Of a stretch of DNA of 64,000 bases, positions 20,105 through 30,752 are shown one piece after another. Each line of letters opens with the position of its first letter. The stretch's first letter is position 1. The position numbers and the translations under genes are program-made. Source of the DNA: Proteus terrae subsp. cibarius (GTDB lineage: Bacteria > Pseudomonadota > Gammaproteobacteria > Enterobacterales > Enterobacteriaceae); the NCBI RefSeq assembly GCF_011045835.1, contig NZ_CP047349.1, positions 3,880,858 through 3,944,857 on the forward strand. The letters are read 5' to 3'. The notes under the pieces are model-generated. The model was not told the DNA's origin, searched no databases, and saw only the letters and a program-made list of their open reading frames with translations.

Positions 20105-21467
20105 CTTTTTCCCGTTATGTCGAATACTCCTGATTCACTTAATAAAGATAGCATAGAAGTAAAGAAGGATAGAGTGCCTTTTTGCTATTCTGTGAACAGG
20201 TGAAGCGATTCCGCTATTTTAAATTATCTTTATTAAACTAATCTTAATTTGATTGGTTTTTACTGAATGATAAAAAAAATAGAACTTAGTTTCTTAGGAT
20301 TGCTCTTAAAAAATTTATATAAAAAATATCTTTATTTATATAGTTACATAAAAAGATAATCTTAAAATGATACCGATCTCTTAGTAGAAAGGTGTATTTA
20401 ATTAAGTATTCTTAATATAAAAAATCGTAAATACTGGTATTTATACTAAACATTGGTATTTATAACTAATTTAATATTTAAAATATTATAAATTCAATAA
20501 CTTATATTGGTTTGTGTGCTTATTTTCATTGTTACATTTATTATTTGAACTATGTCACGCTTGTGTGTTTGTTAAGCTAAGTTAACAATACCATTTTATA
20601 GATAAAATATTACTTAAGTTAATTATTCTGTAATACAGGTTATTCTTAGCGGTATTTACTATAAGCAAATAAAAAAACACATCATAGATTGATAATCTAT
20701 TTTTGTCTTTTATTTTGATGTTTTTTTCTAAAACTTAACCAAGGCTGATGTATTTTATTTTCCCTTAATAAAATGAAACGGTCTTAATATGATAAAAAGC
20801 AATAAATTCACCTTTTAGGTGTAAAAAAGAAACCTATTTTGATGATGATCAATATCAATAAATAATATTTTCTATTTTAAATTATTATTTTCTAGTCTTT
20901 TTTAGAATCAAAAAAAGAGAGTTTATTAAAATTGATCTTGATGTGTTCTTTGATTTTTAGAAGAAATAATATCAATAAATAATTATTTTAGAATTTTATT
21001 TTTATAAAATTTATACAAATTGTTATTAATTAACTTTAGTTATTATCTGGTTTTTAAACCTGTTTTTTTAGGTGAAAAAGATGCTGTTTTTAATAGTAAC
21101 AATAAATATTTAGTTAAGTAAAAATACTTATTTTTATAAAGTAAAAATGAGTACTGTTTTACTTTTTACACTTTTTTTGATGTTGTATTTTTCATTAAAA
21201 TAATTATACAATTTAATTTAAATAATCATTGCTCTTAATCGGATGATGTTTATTTGTAATTAAATAAGTTGGTATTTATAAGATTATTTTACCCTACATA
21301 GTTGATGTTCATTAATTGATGATTTAATGAGAGTTTAAATATGAATTTATAAAGATATATTTTTAACTTGTTGTGAAAATTATCTATAAGGTTCTCTCTT
21401 CCTTATTTTGGATGAGCATCAAATTATTGAACAAGGTTTAGAGTACTGTTATTAAAGGGGCCACACT
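20105..21467. other. 1.36-kb AT-rich gene-free region upstream of the bcs cluster
   Basis: No credible gene was found on either strand. The DNA is extremely AT-rich with frequent A/T tracts. An 11-base repeat, TGGTATTTATA, occurs at 20435-20445, 20454-20464 and 21270-21280; the first two start 19 bp apart. A hairpin, ATAGATT-GAT-AATCTAT (20684-20700), lies inside a wider AACACATCA/TGATGTTT inverted repeat (about 20677-20730) flanked by A and T runs, which looks like a bidirectional terminator. CACCT-TTT-AGGTG lies at 20809-20821. The stretch probably holds the cellulose promoter(s) and long 5' leader, a likely H-NS target. Confidence 0.5.
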
Positions 21468-21866
21468 ATGTATGATGATATTAGTAACCTAAAAGATAAG
21501 TTTCAGGAAGATGCCTTTGCTTTTCAGGAGTTTTCTTCCTCTACAATACAAGATGTTGATAATAAAATAGAACCAGTAGTTATAAATAAAGAAGATAATA
21601 ATAAAATTAGTAATTTAAGTAATAATACGTTTTCTGAAACTTCACTTGTTGTGAAAAACGAACCAAAACAGCCTGTTACTTCATCGTCTATCCCTTCTTA
21701 TCGCCAGGATGCTTTAGTTGTTAAAGCAAAGAAAGACAATTTAATTAAGAGTAAGCAAAATTTGTTAGCAGATAATAAAATATTTGATAGCAACGAAACG
21801 GATAGAGCTCATGCTCATGAAAATATATCATTAAAAGATATATTGTCATTTATTGCCTCTGTCTAA
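21468..21866 (+). CDS. Small BcsP-like protein at the head of the cellulose cluster
   Basis: This 132-residue hydrophilic protein has no signal peptide or membrane segment. The N-terminus DDISNLKDKFQEDAFAFQEF resembles the short DDIxxLxxKF motif at the start of BcsR/BcsP family proteins. The rest is low-complexity (Asn, Lys, Ser, Asp) and ends KDILSFIASV. BcsP and BcsO proteins are poorly characterised accessory factors found next to bcsA. It starts after AAAGGGG and ends 171 bases before bcsA, in the same direction. The motif match is short, so the family call is tentative; position is the main support. Confidence 0.5.
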   Translation: MYDDISNLKDKFQEDAFAFQEFSSSTIQDVDNKIEPVVINKEDNNKISNLSNNTFSETSLVVKNEPKQPVTSSSIPSYRQDALVVKAKKDNLIKSKQNLLADNKIFDSNETDRAHAHENISLKDILSFIASV

Positions 21867-22037
21867 TCTAAATAAGAAAAACTCTTTGTGTAAATAAATA
21901 ATATTGACTGGTGTCAATCTTTAGCCATTGTTATTTTATTTTTTAAGATAGGTTTATTTCTTTTCGATGTTTATTAATGTCGATGGGGTGCCTTTGTCTT
22001 AAGAAAATATCTATGGCGATGACAAAGGTATAGGTTT

Positions 22038-24158
22038 ATGAATAAAATATTTAAAACATTAATTACGGCTTTTCTATTGATAACAATGTTTTCACTCATT
22101 GTTATGCCAATGAGCGCCGAACAACAATATATATTCGGTATTATCAATATATTGCTGTTATTTGTTATCGGTTTTAAAAAATCAAAAAAACGATTGTTAA
22201 CAATGGTTTTTATTTCATTGTTGATGTCAACGCGTTATCTCTATTGGCGCGCAACAAATACCTTAAATTTTAATACAACTATCGAGGCTGTTTTAGGTAG
22301 TGGTTTATTTATGGCTGAAATTTATTCTTGGATAATATTAGTCCTAGGATACTTCCAAACATCATGGCCATTAAATAGAAAAATAGCACCGTTACCTAAA
22401 GATGTTTCTCAATGGCCGACTGTTGATATTTATATTCCAACCTATAACGAAAGTTTGGATGTAGTACGTGATACCGTCTTAGCTGCACAAGCTATCGATT
22501 ATCCACAAGATAAAATGAAAGTTTATATATTGGATGATGGTAGCCGTGAAGAATTTAAACAATTCGCTGGTGATGTTGGTGTAACTTACATTGAACGTGA
22601 AGTTCATGATCACGCTAAAGCGGGTAACTTAAATCATGCAATGGGATTAACAGACGGTGAGTTAATCTGTGTTTTTGATTGTGACCACATATCAACACGT
22701 ATTTTCTTGCAAGCAACGGTTGGTAGCTTCCTTGAAGATCCTAAATTAGCACTGATACAAACACCGCACTATTTCTACTCACAAGATCCATTTGAACGTA
22801 ACTTAAGTGCCGCTAAAGATGCACCCCATGAAGGCGCACTTTTCTATGGCCCTGTTCAACGTGGTAATGATAACTGGAATGCGACATTCTTCTGTGGTTC
22901 ATGTGCTGTTATGCGTCGTAGTGCTCTTGAAGAAATCGGTGGTATTGCTGTTGAAACGGTAACTGAAGATGCTCACACCGCGCTTAAATTACAACGTTTA
23001 GGTTGGAACTCTGCATTTATTGATATTCCTTTAGCCGCAGGTCTTGCAACAGAACGTTTAGCATTACACGTTAACCAACGTATCCGTTGGGCTAGAGGGA
23101 TGACGCAAATATTCCGTGTCGATAATCCAATGTTAGGTCGTGGTTTAACATTCCCTCAGCGTTTATGTTATCTCAATGCCATGCTCCATTTTCAGTACGG
23201 TTTACCTCGTATCATCTTCTTGACTGCACCGTTACTGTTTATGTTATTTAACCTCAATATTATCGCTTCATCCGCCAGCATGATATTTGCTTATGCGTTA
23301 CCACACTTAATCATGTCGGTTTATGTAAATTCGAAAAATATCGGTAAATACCGTTACTCTTTCTGGGGCGAAATTTATGAAACCGTTATGGCATTTAGTT
23401 TGGTGTTACCAACTTTGCTGAGCTTAGTTTCACCAAAATTAGGTAAATTTAACGTAACAGATAAAGGTGATTTGCTTGATAAAAGCTATATGGATTACCT
23501 CACTGTGCGTCCATTAATCATCACTGCACTTCTTCTTATCACTGGGATTTCATGGGTTATTGTTCGTTACCTATTAAATGACTTCCAAGGCATTGATCCA
23601 CTAGTAATTGTTTTAAACCTGACTTGGGCAACTTATAGTTTATTTATTATTCTTGCCTCTATTGCAGTAGGTAAAGAGACTCGACAAATTCGTAAGCATA
23701 CACGGATCAATGCATCTCTCCCTATTACCTTACATTTTGATGATGGCGCTGAGTTAACGACAACCACTGAAGATATTTCAATGGGGGGCGTTCGCATCGC
23801 CGTGAATAAGATGTCTGAACTTCGCCAACGTAATGTCACGTCAATCACTCTGAATGTACAACGAGATGAAGTTACTGTTCCTGTTGATATGGTGAGTTTA
23901 GAAAGCAATCAACTACGTCTTGAATTCTTGCCTATTGATTTAAATCTTCGCCGCAAATTAGTGCGTATTGTCTTTGGTCGTGCTGATGCATGGATCCATC
24001 AAGCGGATTATAAAGACAAACCATTTAAAGAATTGGCAGGCATTACGCGTTGTATTTTTGAACTGTTCTTTGGTCGTCGCCAAAAAGTGAAAGCACCAGC
24101 AACAAGAACGAAAGCAAAAGCTTCACTCTCTGTGCAATCTATTAACGGGGATGACTAA
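22038..24158 (+). CDS. bcsA: Cellulose synthase catalytic subunit BcsA
   Basis: This is a 706-residue inner-membrane glycosyltransferase family 2 enzyme that polymerises UDP-glucose into beta-1,4-glucan and pushes it across the membrane. The catalytic residues are D in LDDG (~166), DCDH (~214-217), TED (~309-311) and QRIRW (~347-351). Several TM helices flank the GT domain. A C-terminal PilZ domain carries the c-di-GMP motifs RKHTR (~552-556) and DISMGG (~579-584). It is shorter than E. coli BcsA, lacking much of its N-terminal extension, and closer in size to acetobacterial BcsA. bcsB starts 2 bases after its stop. Confidence 0.95.
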   Translation: MNKIFKTLITAFLLITMFSLIVMPMSAEQQYIFGIINILLLFVIGFKKSKKRLLTMVFISLLMSTRYLYWRATNTLNFNTTIEAVLGSGLFMAEIYSWIILVLGYFQTSWPLNRKIAPLPKDVSQWPTVDIYIPTYNESLDVVRDTVLAAQAIDYPQDKMKVYILDDGSREEFKQFAGDVGVTYIEREVHDHAKAGNLNHAMGLTDGELICVFDCDHISTRIFLQATVGSFLEDPKLALIQTPHYFYSQDPFERNLSAAKDAPHEGALFYGPVQRGNDNWNATFFCGSCAVMRRSALEEIGGIAVETVTEDAHTALKLQRLGWNSAFIDIPLAAGLATERLALHVNQRIRWARGMTQIFRVDNPMLGRGLTFPQRLCYLNAMLHFQYGLPRIIFLTAPLLFMLFNLNIIASSASMIFAYALPHLIMSVYVNSKNIGKYRYSFWGEIYETVMAFSLVLPTLLSLVSPKLGKFNVTDKGDLLDKSYMDYLTVRPLIITALLLITGISWVIVRYLLNDFQGIDPLVIVLNLTWATYSLFIILASIAVGKETRQIRKHTRINASLPITLHFDDGAELTTTTEDISMGGVRIAVNKMSELRQRNVTSITLNVQRDEVTVPVDMVSLESNQLRLEFLPIDLNLRRKLVRIVFGRADAWIHQADYKDKPFKELAGITRCIFELFFGRRQKVKAPATRTKAKASLSVQSINGDD

Positions 24159-24160
24159 GC

Positions 24161-26512
24161 ATGAAAAAGAAACTGACATTAATGCTAAGCCTAACGGCGA
24201 TGGCGATCGCAAGTATTAATCTTTCTCAAGCAGATACGGGAATGTTAGAGCTAGGAGGGGAGTTTTTACCTGACCCAACTTCTTATACACATTCGCCAGT
24301 ACAACAAAATACGAATAACCCGATCCAACTTGAAGAGGGTGTATTGTCTGAAGCACGTAATATCGAAGAGCAATTAACATTGGCACAGATGGGAAGTCCA
24401 TCACCTATCGTGTTATCAGGAAGAAGATTACTTTCTGGTGTGACGTTTAATATGGCGAACGATTTATTTATTGATAACGCTACATTAACGATGAAAGTGA
24501 AAGCGTCTCAAGGATTAATTCAATCTGATCAAACACTTCACTTAATGCTAAATGGTCAACCTATGGGATTTCTACCTTTAGAAGAAGGTGGGCAAGAGCA
24601 TGAATATGTTTTAGAAATCCCTGAAATGATGTTGACGAATGTAAATAATCTCAGTTTTCGTTTAGCCAATCGTGATGCATTGGATGAAAACCAATGTATC
24701 CCTCCATTGGCTGAAGGATTAAGTTTGGTTATTTCACCAGATTCATCATTAGATTATCGAGGTCGCTGGATTAATGGCGGGTATAGTCTGGAACGATTGC
24801 CCCTACCGTTCTTTGATCCTGACAGAATGACAGCGACCTCGTTACCTATCATATTGTCAGATAAACCTGACCATGCAGAGGTAACAACAGCAGCTATTGC
24901 TGCATCATGGTTTGGCAGTTTTAGTCATGATATTAAGCAAGTTGATTTACCTGTTTTAATGAATCAGTTACCTGAAAGTGATGGTGTTTTAGTTGGTTAT
25001 TCAGGACAAACTATCGCGGGTATTACATTACCGTCAGGAAATAGTGGGCAATTAACTATTGTTGATAATCCAGTCGATCCTGTTTTCAAATTATTACTGA
25101 TAAGTGGTGATAATGAGAAATCTCTTCGCCAAGCTGTATGGGCGTTAAACAACGGCAAGTTGCCACAAAATGATCACTTAATCGTACCTTTTCAAACATT
25201 GGAAGTGCGCAAAGATTACGATGCCCCTCGTTGGTTAAACACTAATAAACCCGTCACATTAGGTCAAATTGCTAATGGTAGTGATGACTTTTCGCGTCAA
25301 GGTATTAACCATGCACCGAATCAGTTTTCGTTTCGTGTTTCTCCTGATCTCTTTTGGTGGGATGGTGATGCGTTGCCTTTAGATTTGAAATATGTTTTCC
25401 CTCATTCGGATAAACTAAATAGTCGTCGCTCTTCATTGATTGCTTCTTTGAATAACCAATTCTTAGGTGCATTGTATCCAGCGCGTTCAGAACCTTTAGG
25501 TATGTTAAGACAATGGCTAGGAATGGAGAGTGAACAGCAAAATAGCACGCTCTATTTAAATCCTCGTCAGATCTACAGTCAGAATCAATTGCAGTTTTAT
25601 TTTGACTTACGTGAACCTGAGGATGCTCCTTGTATTTTAACGGATGGTAGTGGCTTAATTAGCCAAATTGATCCGCAATCAACGCTGCAATTTAAAAATA
25701 CTTGGCACTATTCAAGAATGCCGAATTTGGCGTATTTTTCAGGGGCTTCATTCCCATTTAGTCGTCGTGCTGATTTTTCACAAACGACACTGTTATTACC
25801 TGAGAATCCAACAATCGAAGAGCTTTATACCTTAGTGAACTTAATGGCGAGATCAGGCTATGCCACAGGTACACCGGTTTCTCATGCATCAGTTTTCTTA
25901 GGTGCTAAAGAGCTTGAGAAAAATAATCTCTCTCAACACGATGTGTTAGCGATTGGCTCATTAAGTAGTGACGGTTTTTTACCAGCACGTTTTTCACAAC
26001 AAGCTTTCTCGTTTTTAAATAAAAACGTCGAAGTCAAACCGCAATCATTGATTGATAAAGCAAAAGGTTGGATGGCTGGCGATTATTTATCTCAAAGTGG
26101 TGATGCTGCAAGTTACTTATCTTCAGTGAAAGATTGGCGTGGCATGATGAGTTTTATTTCACCTTGGGCAAGCGATAGGGTTGTCGTGTTAGTTACCGCG
26201 AAAGGTAATGATTCGATAAAAACCATTATCAATGACTTAAATTTAGCCCAAATAAATGCGGCGATTAAAGGCGATATCACACTTATTAGTGGTAAAGACA
26301 CCGTAAAAAGTTTCCATTTAGGTGAACACTTCTCGCAAGGTGACTTACCTTTCTTACAACAATTCCTTTGGTATAGCTCTAGACACGTCTATTTGCTGGG
26401 TCTTTTAGCGGTTGGTTTTTGTGCGTTGACGGGCTTCGTGACTTATTGCTGGTTACAACGTCGCTCAACTCGTCGTTTACATCAGATATCACAGCATCGT
26501 TCAGACAAATAA
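24161..26512 (+). CDS. bcsB: Cellulose synthase regulatory/periplasmic subunit BcsB
   Basis: This 783-residue protein has a signal peptide (about 25 residues ending SQADTG). The large periplasmic region holds alternating carbohydrate-binding and flavodoxin-like domains, seen as LSGVTFNMANDLFIDNATL and SFRLANRDALDENQCIPP. One C-terminal TM helix (VYLLGLLAVGFCALTGFVTYCW) anchors it beside BcsA, and a basic tail follows. BcsB guides the glucan through the periplasm and is required for BcsA activity. It is tightly coupled to bcsA (2-base gap) and followed by bcsC after 13 bases. The length is normal for the family. Confidence 0.93.
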   Translation: MKKKLTLMLSLTAMAIASINLSQADTGMLELGGEFLPDPTSYTHSPVQQNTNNPIQLEEGVLSEARNIEEQLTLAQMGSPSPIVLSGRRLLSGVTFNMANDLFIDNATLTMKVKASQGLIQSDQTLHLMLNGQPMGFLPLEEGGQEHEYVLEIPEMMLTNVNNLSFRLANRDALDENQCIPPLAEGLSLVISPDSSLDYRGRWINGGYSLERLPLPFFDPDRMTATSLPIILSDKPDHAEVTTAAIAASWFGSFSHDIKQVDLPVLMNQLPESDGVLVGYSGQTIAGITLPSGNSGQLTIVDNPVDPVFKLLLISGDNEKSLRQAVWALNNGKLPQNDHLIVPFQTLEVRKDYDAPRWLNTNKPVTLGQIANGSDDFSRQGINHAPNQFSFRVSPDLFWWDGDALPLDLKYVFPHSDKLNSRRSSLIASLNNQFLGALYPARSEPLGMLRQWLGMESEQQNSTLYLNPRQIYSQNQLQFYFDLREPEDAPCILTDGSGLISQIDPQSTLQFKNTWHYSRMPNLAYFSGASFPFSRRADFSQTTLLLPENPTIEELYTLVNLMARSGYATGTPVSHASVFLGAKELEKNNLSQHDVLAIGSLSSDGFLPARFSQQAFSFLNKNVEVKPQSLIDKAKGWMAGDYLSQSGDAASYLSSVKDWRGMMSFISPWASDRVVVLVTAKGNDSIKTIINDLNLAQINAAIKGDITLISGKDTVKSFHLGEHFSQGDLPFLQQFLWYSSRHVYLLGLLAVGFCALTGFVTYCWLQRRSTRRLHQISQHRSDK

Positions 26513-26525
26513 AGGGGGATATGAG

Positions 26526-29500
26526 ATGAAAAATCACGCACTTAATATCATCGTTCAAGTCATCTATGCAGGTTGCATTCTAGGGGCTTCAAGCCAAGTA
26601 CAAGCAACTGCAGTTGAGGCAAATACAACGGCAACTGATCCAACTATTGTTAGTTCTCTTATTGAACAAGCTAATTATTGGCATGGTAGAGCGCACGATG
26701 AACGTGCAGTAGAAGCACTGCAAAAAGTTTTGATTATGGAAAGCAATAATCAAGATGCGCTGTATTTAATGGCATTCTTTACTGCGCAACAAGGTAATGA
26801 AAAACAAGCAACTTATTGGCGAGAAAAGCTTGCGCAAATTGCACCGCAAGATCCACGAATTGAAGGATTAAAAAACATCCGTTCATCACAATTTAGTGAA
26901 CAACAATTAGGATATGCCAGAGAGTTAGCGAAAAAAGGGCAACACGAAGAAGCGATAAAAGCGTACCAACGTTTATTTGTCAGCAGTGAGCCACCTGAAA
27001 CACTGGCGTTAGAATATTATCAAACGATGGCAGGTGTACCGGCAATGTTGCCTCAAGCCATTACGGGATTAAAGCAACGTGCTACATTAATGCCTGATAA
27101 TAAAGAAACGCAAAAAGCATTAGGATTAACACTGACTTATAACGAAGAAACTCGTCGTGAAGGGATAACTATTTTAGGGAATATTTCGAGTGATGAGTCG
27201 GCCAAAAAAGGTCTGCGTCAAGCACTGTTATGGTTGAATGTTCGTCCTGATGATGAAGTGTTATACAAAACCTATTTGCAAGCAAACCCGAACGATAAAG
27301 CGGTTGCAGAGCATTTTCAAGGCGCTATTCAAGGTAATGCACGCCAAGCAGGTTATACCGCATTAAACAAAGGTAAATTGAAAGAAGCCGAAGGTTATTT
27401 CAAGCAAGCTTTGGCGTCAGATAAGAATGATGCGCAAGCCTTAGCGGGTTTAGGTTATATCGCATTACGTTCAGGCGATTTAACCACAGGTCAACGTTTA
27501 TTAAATCAAGCTGCGCAATCAGGTGGCGAACAAGGCAGTAAATGGAAGCAACAAGCGGAAGATGCGGGTTTTTATGCGCAATTACGCAACGCACAACAAC
27601 GCGCTAAACAAGGCAATATTCAACAAGCTATTGAACAATTATCGCCATTAACCAGTGCTTCAGGTGAAAAAGGGTTATCTGCCAATTTATTACAAGCTGA
27701 CTTATTGCGAAAGCAAGGTAATTTACCTGCTGCCCACCAATTGCTGTCAGGGCTTTATCAGCAAAATAGCCGTAATGAAAAAGTGATTTCTGCTTATTAC
27801 TATTTATTAGTTCAGGAAGGACAGAATACGAAAGCAGAACAATTACTGGCTCAACAATCTGCTTCTTTGCGTCAAAAATTGACTGCGAATACCGACCCTT
27901 CTGAGAAATTACGCCGTGAAGCGCAAAAAGCATTAGAAAGTGGTAATCGTGTTCAAGCAAGACAATTACTTTTACAAGCACAGCGTAAAAACCCGCAAAA
28001 TAACTGGGTTTACCTTGATTTAGCACGCCTAATGGCGGCTGATGGCGACAGTGTTGGTGCAAAAAATATTATTTCACAGTTACAAAACCGCAGAACAAGA
28101 GATTCTGATTATGTGGCATCTCTATTTTATGTTGAGCAAAAAGAGTGGGATAAAGTTTTTAACTTACTAAGTAGCCATAATCAACAAACTGAAGCTGAAA
28201 AAGAGTTATTACAACGAGCTCGTTTCCATCGCCAACTTGCGCAAGCTGACCATTATCGTCAGGCTGGAAACCTTGTGGCTATGCGTAATATTTTACGCCC
28301 ATTAATTAATCAAGTTGCTGATTATCCAAATGATGTGGGTGAATTAGCAGAGAAATTGGTTAACAGTGGATTAAACGATGAAGCGTTACAATTAGTTGAA
28401 AGTGATATTGCAAAAGGCACTAAAGGCTCGGTTGGTAACTACGCAGGCCACATCAACGTTCTCAATGAGTTAGGGCATTATACACAGGCATCTAGCTTGA
28501 TTAATGATCCCGCTTTACAACAAGAAACACCGATTGTTGAGAAAAAACGTTTAGAAGTTGCCACTAAAGTTGCGCAAGCAGATAGCTTACGTGAAAAAGG
28601 CGAAATTAAAGCGGCTTACGACACGTTAGTCGTTGCTTTAAAGGCATCACCTAATGATCCCGATTTATTAATGGCATTAAGTCGTGTTTATTTAGCGCAA
28701 TCAATGCCTGAACAATCAAACAAAATTCTTTCTTACTTAGAAAAAGAGCAAGGAAAAGATAGCAAATTAATCCAAGCTCAAATTGAAGTGGCATTAGCAC
28801 AGAAAGATGGAAGAAAAGCACAGCAGTTGTTGCAACAAATACCTTCATCTTCACAACCGGCTTATTTATTACAAGCCGCGCAAATTGCGCAATTAAATGG
28901 TGAAAATCGTAAAGCATTAACATTGCTACGTAGTGCGCAATGGCAAAACAGTGATAGCTCATTGAAAACTTCAGCAGGCCAATTAAAAGCATTAGGTGAC
29001 AGTGATAATGCCACGATTGCGGGGTCTATTTATGAACGTAAAGAGATGGCATCGGTTCAACGCTCTATTCGTGAGCTAGAAGAGAAAGTCTCACCTTGGG
29101 TACAAGGTGGTGTAGCTATACGTCATCGTAATGGTGATAAAGGATTATCTAACGTCACCGAAATTTCTGCACCAATGAGTATTTCAAGTGTACCTGGTGA
29201 AGAGTTCCGTTGGGAGTTTAGTGTTAACCCAGTTTCGATGACCAGTGGTTCGGTTTCAGGAGAAAGAGCTAACCGCTTTGGTACAGGACAGCTTCAACAT
29301 GCTGAACGCTTTGCTAAGAATAGCGATAACCATGACGAGAAAAACAAAATTAATGCCGATGAAGCAGGTAGCCAACGTGCTTCTGGTGTTGAATTAGGGC
29401 TACGTTTATCAGACAAGGATGTCAGCTTTGATGTGGGCTCAACGCCATTAGGTAAAGATACGGCAACGGTTGTCGGTGGCCTCACATATTCACCTAAAAT

Positions 29501-30227
29501 TAGCCAAAATGGGCAATTAACACTGACCGCAGAGCGCAGAGCCATAAAAGATAGTCTACTTTCTTATATGGGGCGTACTGATCCAATGACTGGCGAAAGT
29601 TGGGGCCGTGTAACTCGTAACGGCGCTAAAGTTCAATATGCTTGGGATGATGGAAAAGTTGGGGCTTATGCTGGTGGTGGTTTCTATAACTACGAAGGTA
29701 AAAGTGTTGCGAGTAATGATGAAGTGAAAGCGTGGATTGGTTCTTATGCTAAGTTCTATAAAGATGATCAACAAGAAGTCAAAGCAGGTGTGCATGTTGA
29801 TTATATGAACTTTAGAAATAACCAAAACTACTTCTCTCTAGGACACGGCGGTTATTTTAGTCCACAAGACTATGTATCGGTTTCATTGCCTGTTGCTTAT
29901 ACCCGTCGTTTTGAAAAAGGTGAAGTCTCATTAAATGGTGCAATAGGGATACAAAGTTACAAACAGAAAGGTAGCGATTATTTCCCAACGCATGGTTATA
30001 TGCAAAACGCATTAAATAAAAAGAATGCGAGCGATCCTCGTATTAAATCTCAGTACGAAGAAGAAGACGAAACGAATTTTACTTACAGATTAGGTTTAGA
30101 CGCGAAATATTATTTAAACAAAGAAACCGAGTTAGGTGTCAGCTTATCGCATGATACATCGGGTGATTATGCTGAAGATAATATGTGGTTACACTTAAAA
30201 TATACCCCAGACTTCCTGTCTAAATAA
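26526..30227 (+). CDS. bcsC: Cellulose export outer-membrane protein BcsC (TPR plus beta-barrel)
   Basis: This 1233-residue protein has a signal peptide (cleavage near residue 27) and a long alpha-helical TPR region from about residue 30 to 830, with repeated units such as AEGYFKQALASDKNDAQALAGLGYIALRSGDL. The C-terminal part (~860-1233) is a Gly/Tyr-rich beta-barrel that forms the outer-membrane exit channel. The TPRs span the periplasm and are thought to bind the nascent glucan. The size is similar to E. coli BcsC. It is contiguous with bcsB and bcsD. Confidence 0.93.
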   Translation: MKNHALNIIVQVIYAGCILGASSQVQATAVEANTTATDPTIVSSLIEQANYWHGRAHDERAVEALQKVLIMESNNQDALYLMAFFTAQQGNEKQATYWREKLAQIAPQDPRIEGLKNIRSSQFSEQQLGYARELAKKGQHEEAIKAYQRLFVSSEPPETLALEYYQTMAGVPAMLPQAITGLKQRATLMPDNKETQKALGLTLTYNEETRREGITILGNISSDESAKKGLRQALLWLNVRPDDEVLYKTYLQANPNDKAVAEHFQGAIQGNARQAGYTALNKGKLKEAEGYFKQALASDKNDAQALAGLGYIALRSGDLTTGQRLLNQAAQSGGEQGSKWKQQAEDAGFYAQLRNAQQRAKQGNIQQAIEQLSPLTSASGEKGLSANLLQADLLRKQGNLPAAHQLLSGLYQQNSRNEKVISAYYYLLVQEGQNTKAEQLLAQQSASLRQKLTANTDPSEKLRREAQKALESGNRVQARQLLLQAQRKNPQNNWVYLDLARLMAADGDSVGAKNIISQLQNRRTRDSDYVASLFYVEQKEWDKVFNLLSSHNQQTEAEKELLQRARFHRQLAQADHYRQAGNLVAMRNILRPLINQVADYPNDVGELAEKLVNSGLNDEALQLVESDIAKGTKGSVGNYAGHINVLNELGHYTQASSLINDPALQQETPIVEKKRLEVATKVAQADSLREKGEIKAAYDTLVVALKASPNDPDLLMALSRVYLAQSMPEQSNKILSYLEKEQGKDSKLIQAQIEVALAQKDGRKAQQLLQQIPSSSQPAYLLQAAQIAQLNGENRKALTLLRSAQWQNSDSSLKTSAGQLKALGDSDNATIAGSIYERKEMASVQRSIRELEEKVSPWVQGGVAIRHRNGDKGLSNVTEISAPMSISSVPGEEFRWEFSVNPVSMTSGSVSGERANRFGTGQLQHAERFAKNSDNHDEKNKINADEAGSQRASGVELGLRLSDKDVSFDVGSTPLGKDTATVVGGLTYSPKISQNGQLTLTAERRAIKDSLLSYMGRTDPMTGESWGRVTRNGAKVQYAWDDGKVGAYAGGGFYNYEGKSVASNDEVKAWIGSYAKFYKDDQQEVKAGVHVDYMNFRNNQNYFSLGHGGYFSPQDYVSVSLPVAYTRRFEKGEVSLNGAIGIQSYKQKGSDYFPTHGYMQNALNKKNASDPRIKSQYEEEDETNFTYRLGLDAKYYLNKETELGVSLSHDTSGDYAEDNMWLHLKYTPDFLSK

Positions 30228-30242
30228 TTAAGGAGACAAATA

Positions 30243-30713
30243 ATGAATAAGCATGACAGTGATATCTTACAATTACCTTTTGAAAGTGGCTGGCAAGATC
30301 TAACTCAATTATTATTTTTTCAAATCTTAAATGACAATGATATTTCTACTGCTGGAAATAAATTAAGGAACATAGGTAAAGATATTGCCTTACGTTATCC
30401 TTTACCTGAAAGCGAAAATATTCAATTACTTGAATCACATATTAATCGCGTATTAACGCTATTTAAATGGGGTTTTGTCACGATATCTCCTGCAATGAGC
30501 GAACTTTTACTGGTTCATTGTGCATGGCCTCATTTTACGCAAAGCCAAGATGATGAACAGTGGCGTGTTGCAAGTGCCAGTGTTTTAGAAGGGTTATATG
30601 AAGGCTGGTTAACGGATCAAGGTGGTAATGCCAAAATGCAAGTGCATCGTCAATCTACGGATGCAAAAGATGTCTTTATTTTCCGCTATGCGCATAACTC
30701 ATCAGCTGAATAA
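30243..30713 (+). CDS. bcsD: Cellulose synthase subunit D
   Basis: This 156-residue soluble protein has no signal peptide, and its length equals that of acetobacterial BcsD. Family-like features are LTQLLFFQILND, GKDIALRYPLPE and the C-terminal ASVLEGLYEGWLTDQGG. BcsD forms periplasmic or cytoplasmic ring octamers that organise glucan strands into crystalline ribbons in Komagataeibacter; it defines type I bcs operons and is absent from E. coli. The ribosome-binding site is AAGGAG, 15 bases after bcsC. Confidence 0.85.
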   Translation: MNKHDSDILQLPFESGWQDLTQLLFFQILNDNDISTAGNKLRNIGKDIALRYPLPESENIQLLESHINRVLTLFKWGFVTISPAMSELLLVHCAWPHFTQSQDDEQWRVASASVLEGLYEGWLTDQGGNAKMQVHRQSTDAKDVFIFRYAHNSSAE

Positions 30714-30752
30714 TAATATATATGCTTTATTGATGAGCATAGGAGGTCAAAA

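Noticed and set aside
20105..21467. CRISPR array or prophage remnant in the long AT-rich gap
   Set aside because: The repeats are only 11 bases, just three copies and irregularly spaced, and no phage or cas gene is present.
27628..28062. 144-residue minus-strand ORF inside bcsC
   Set aside because: Antisense shadow of the repetitive TPR region, with no start signals.
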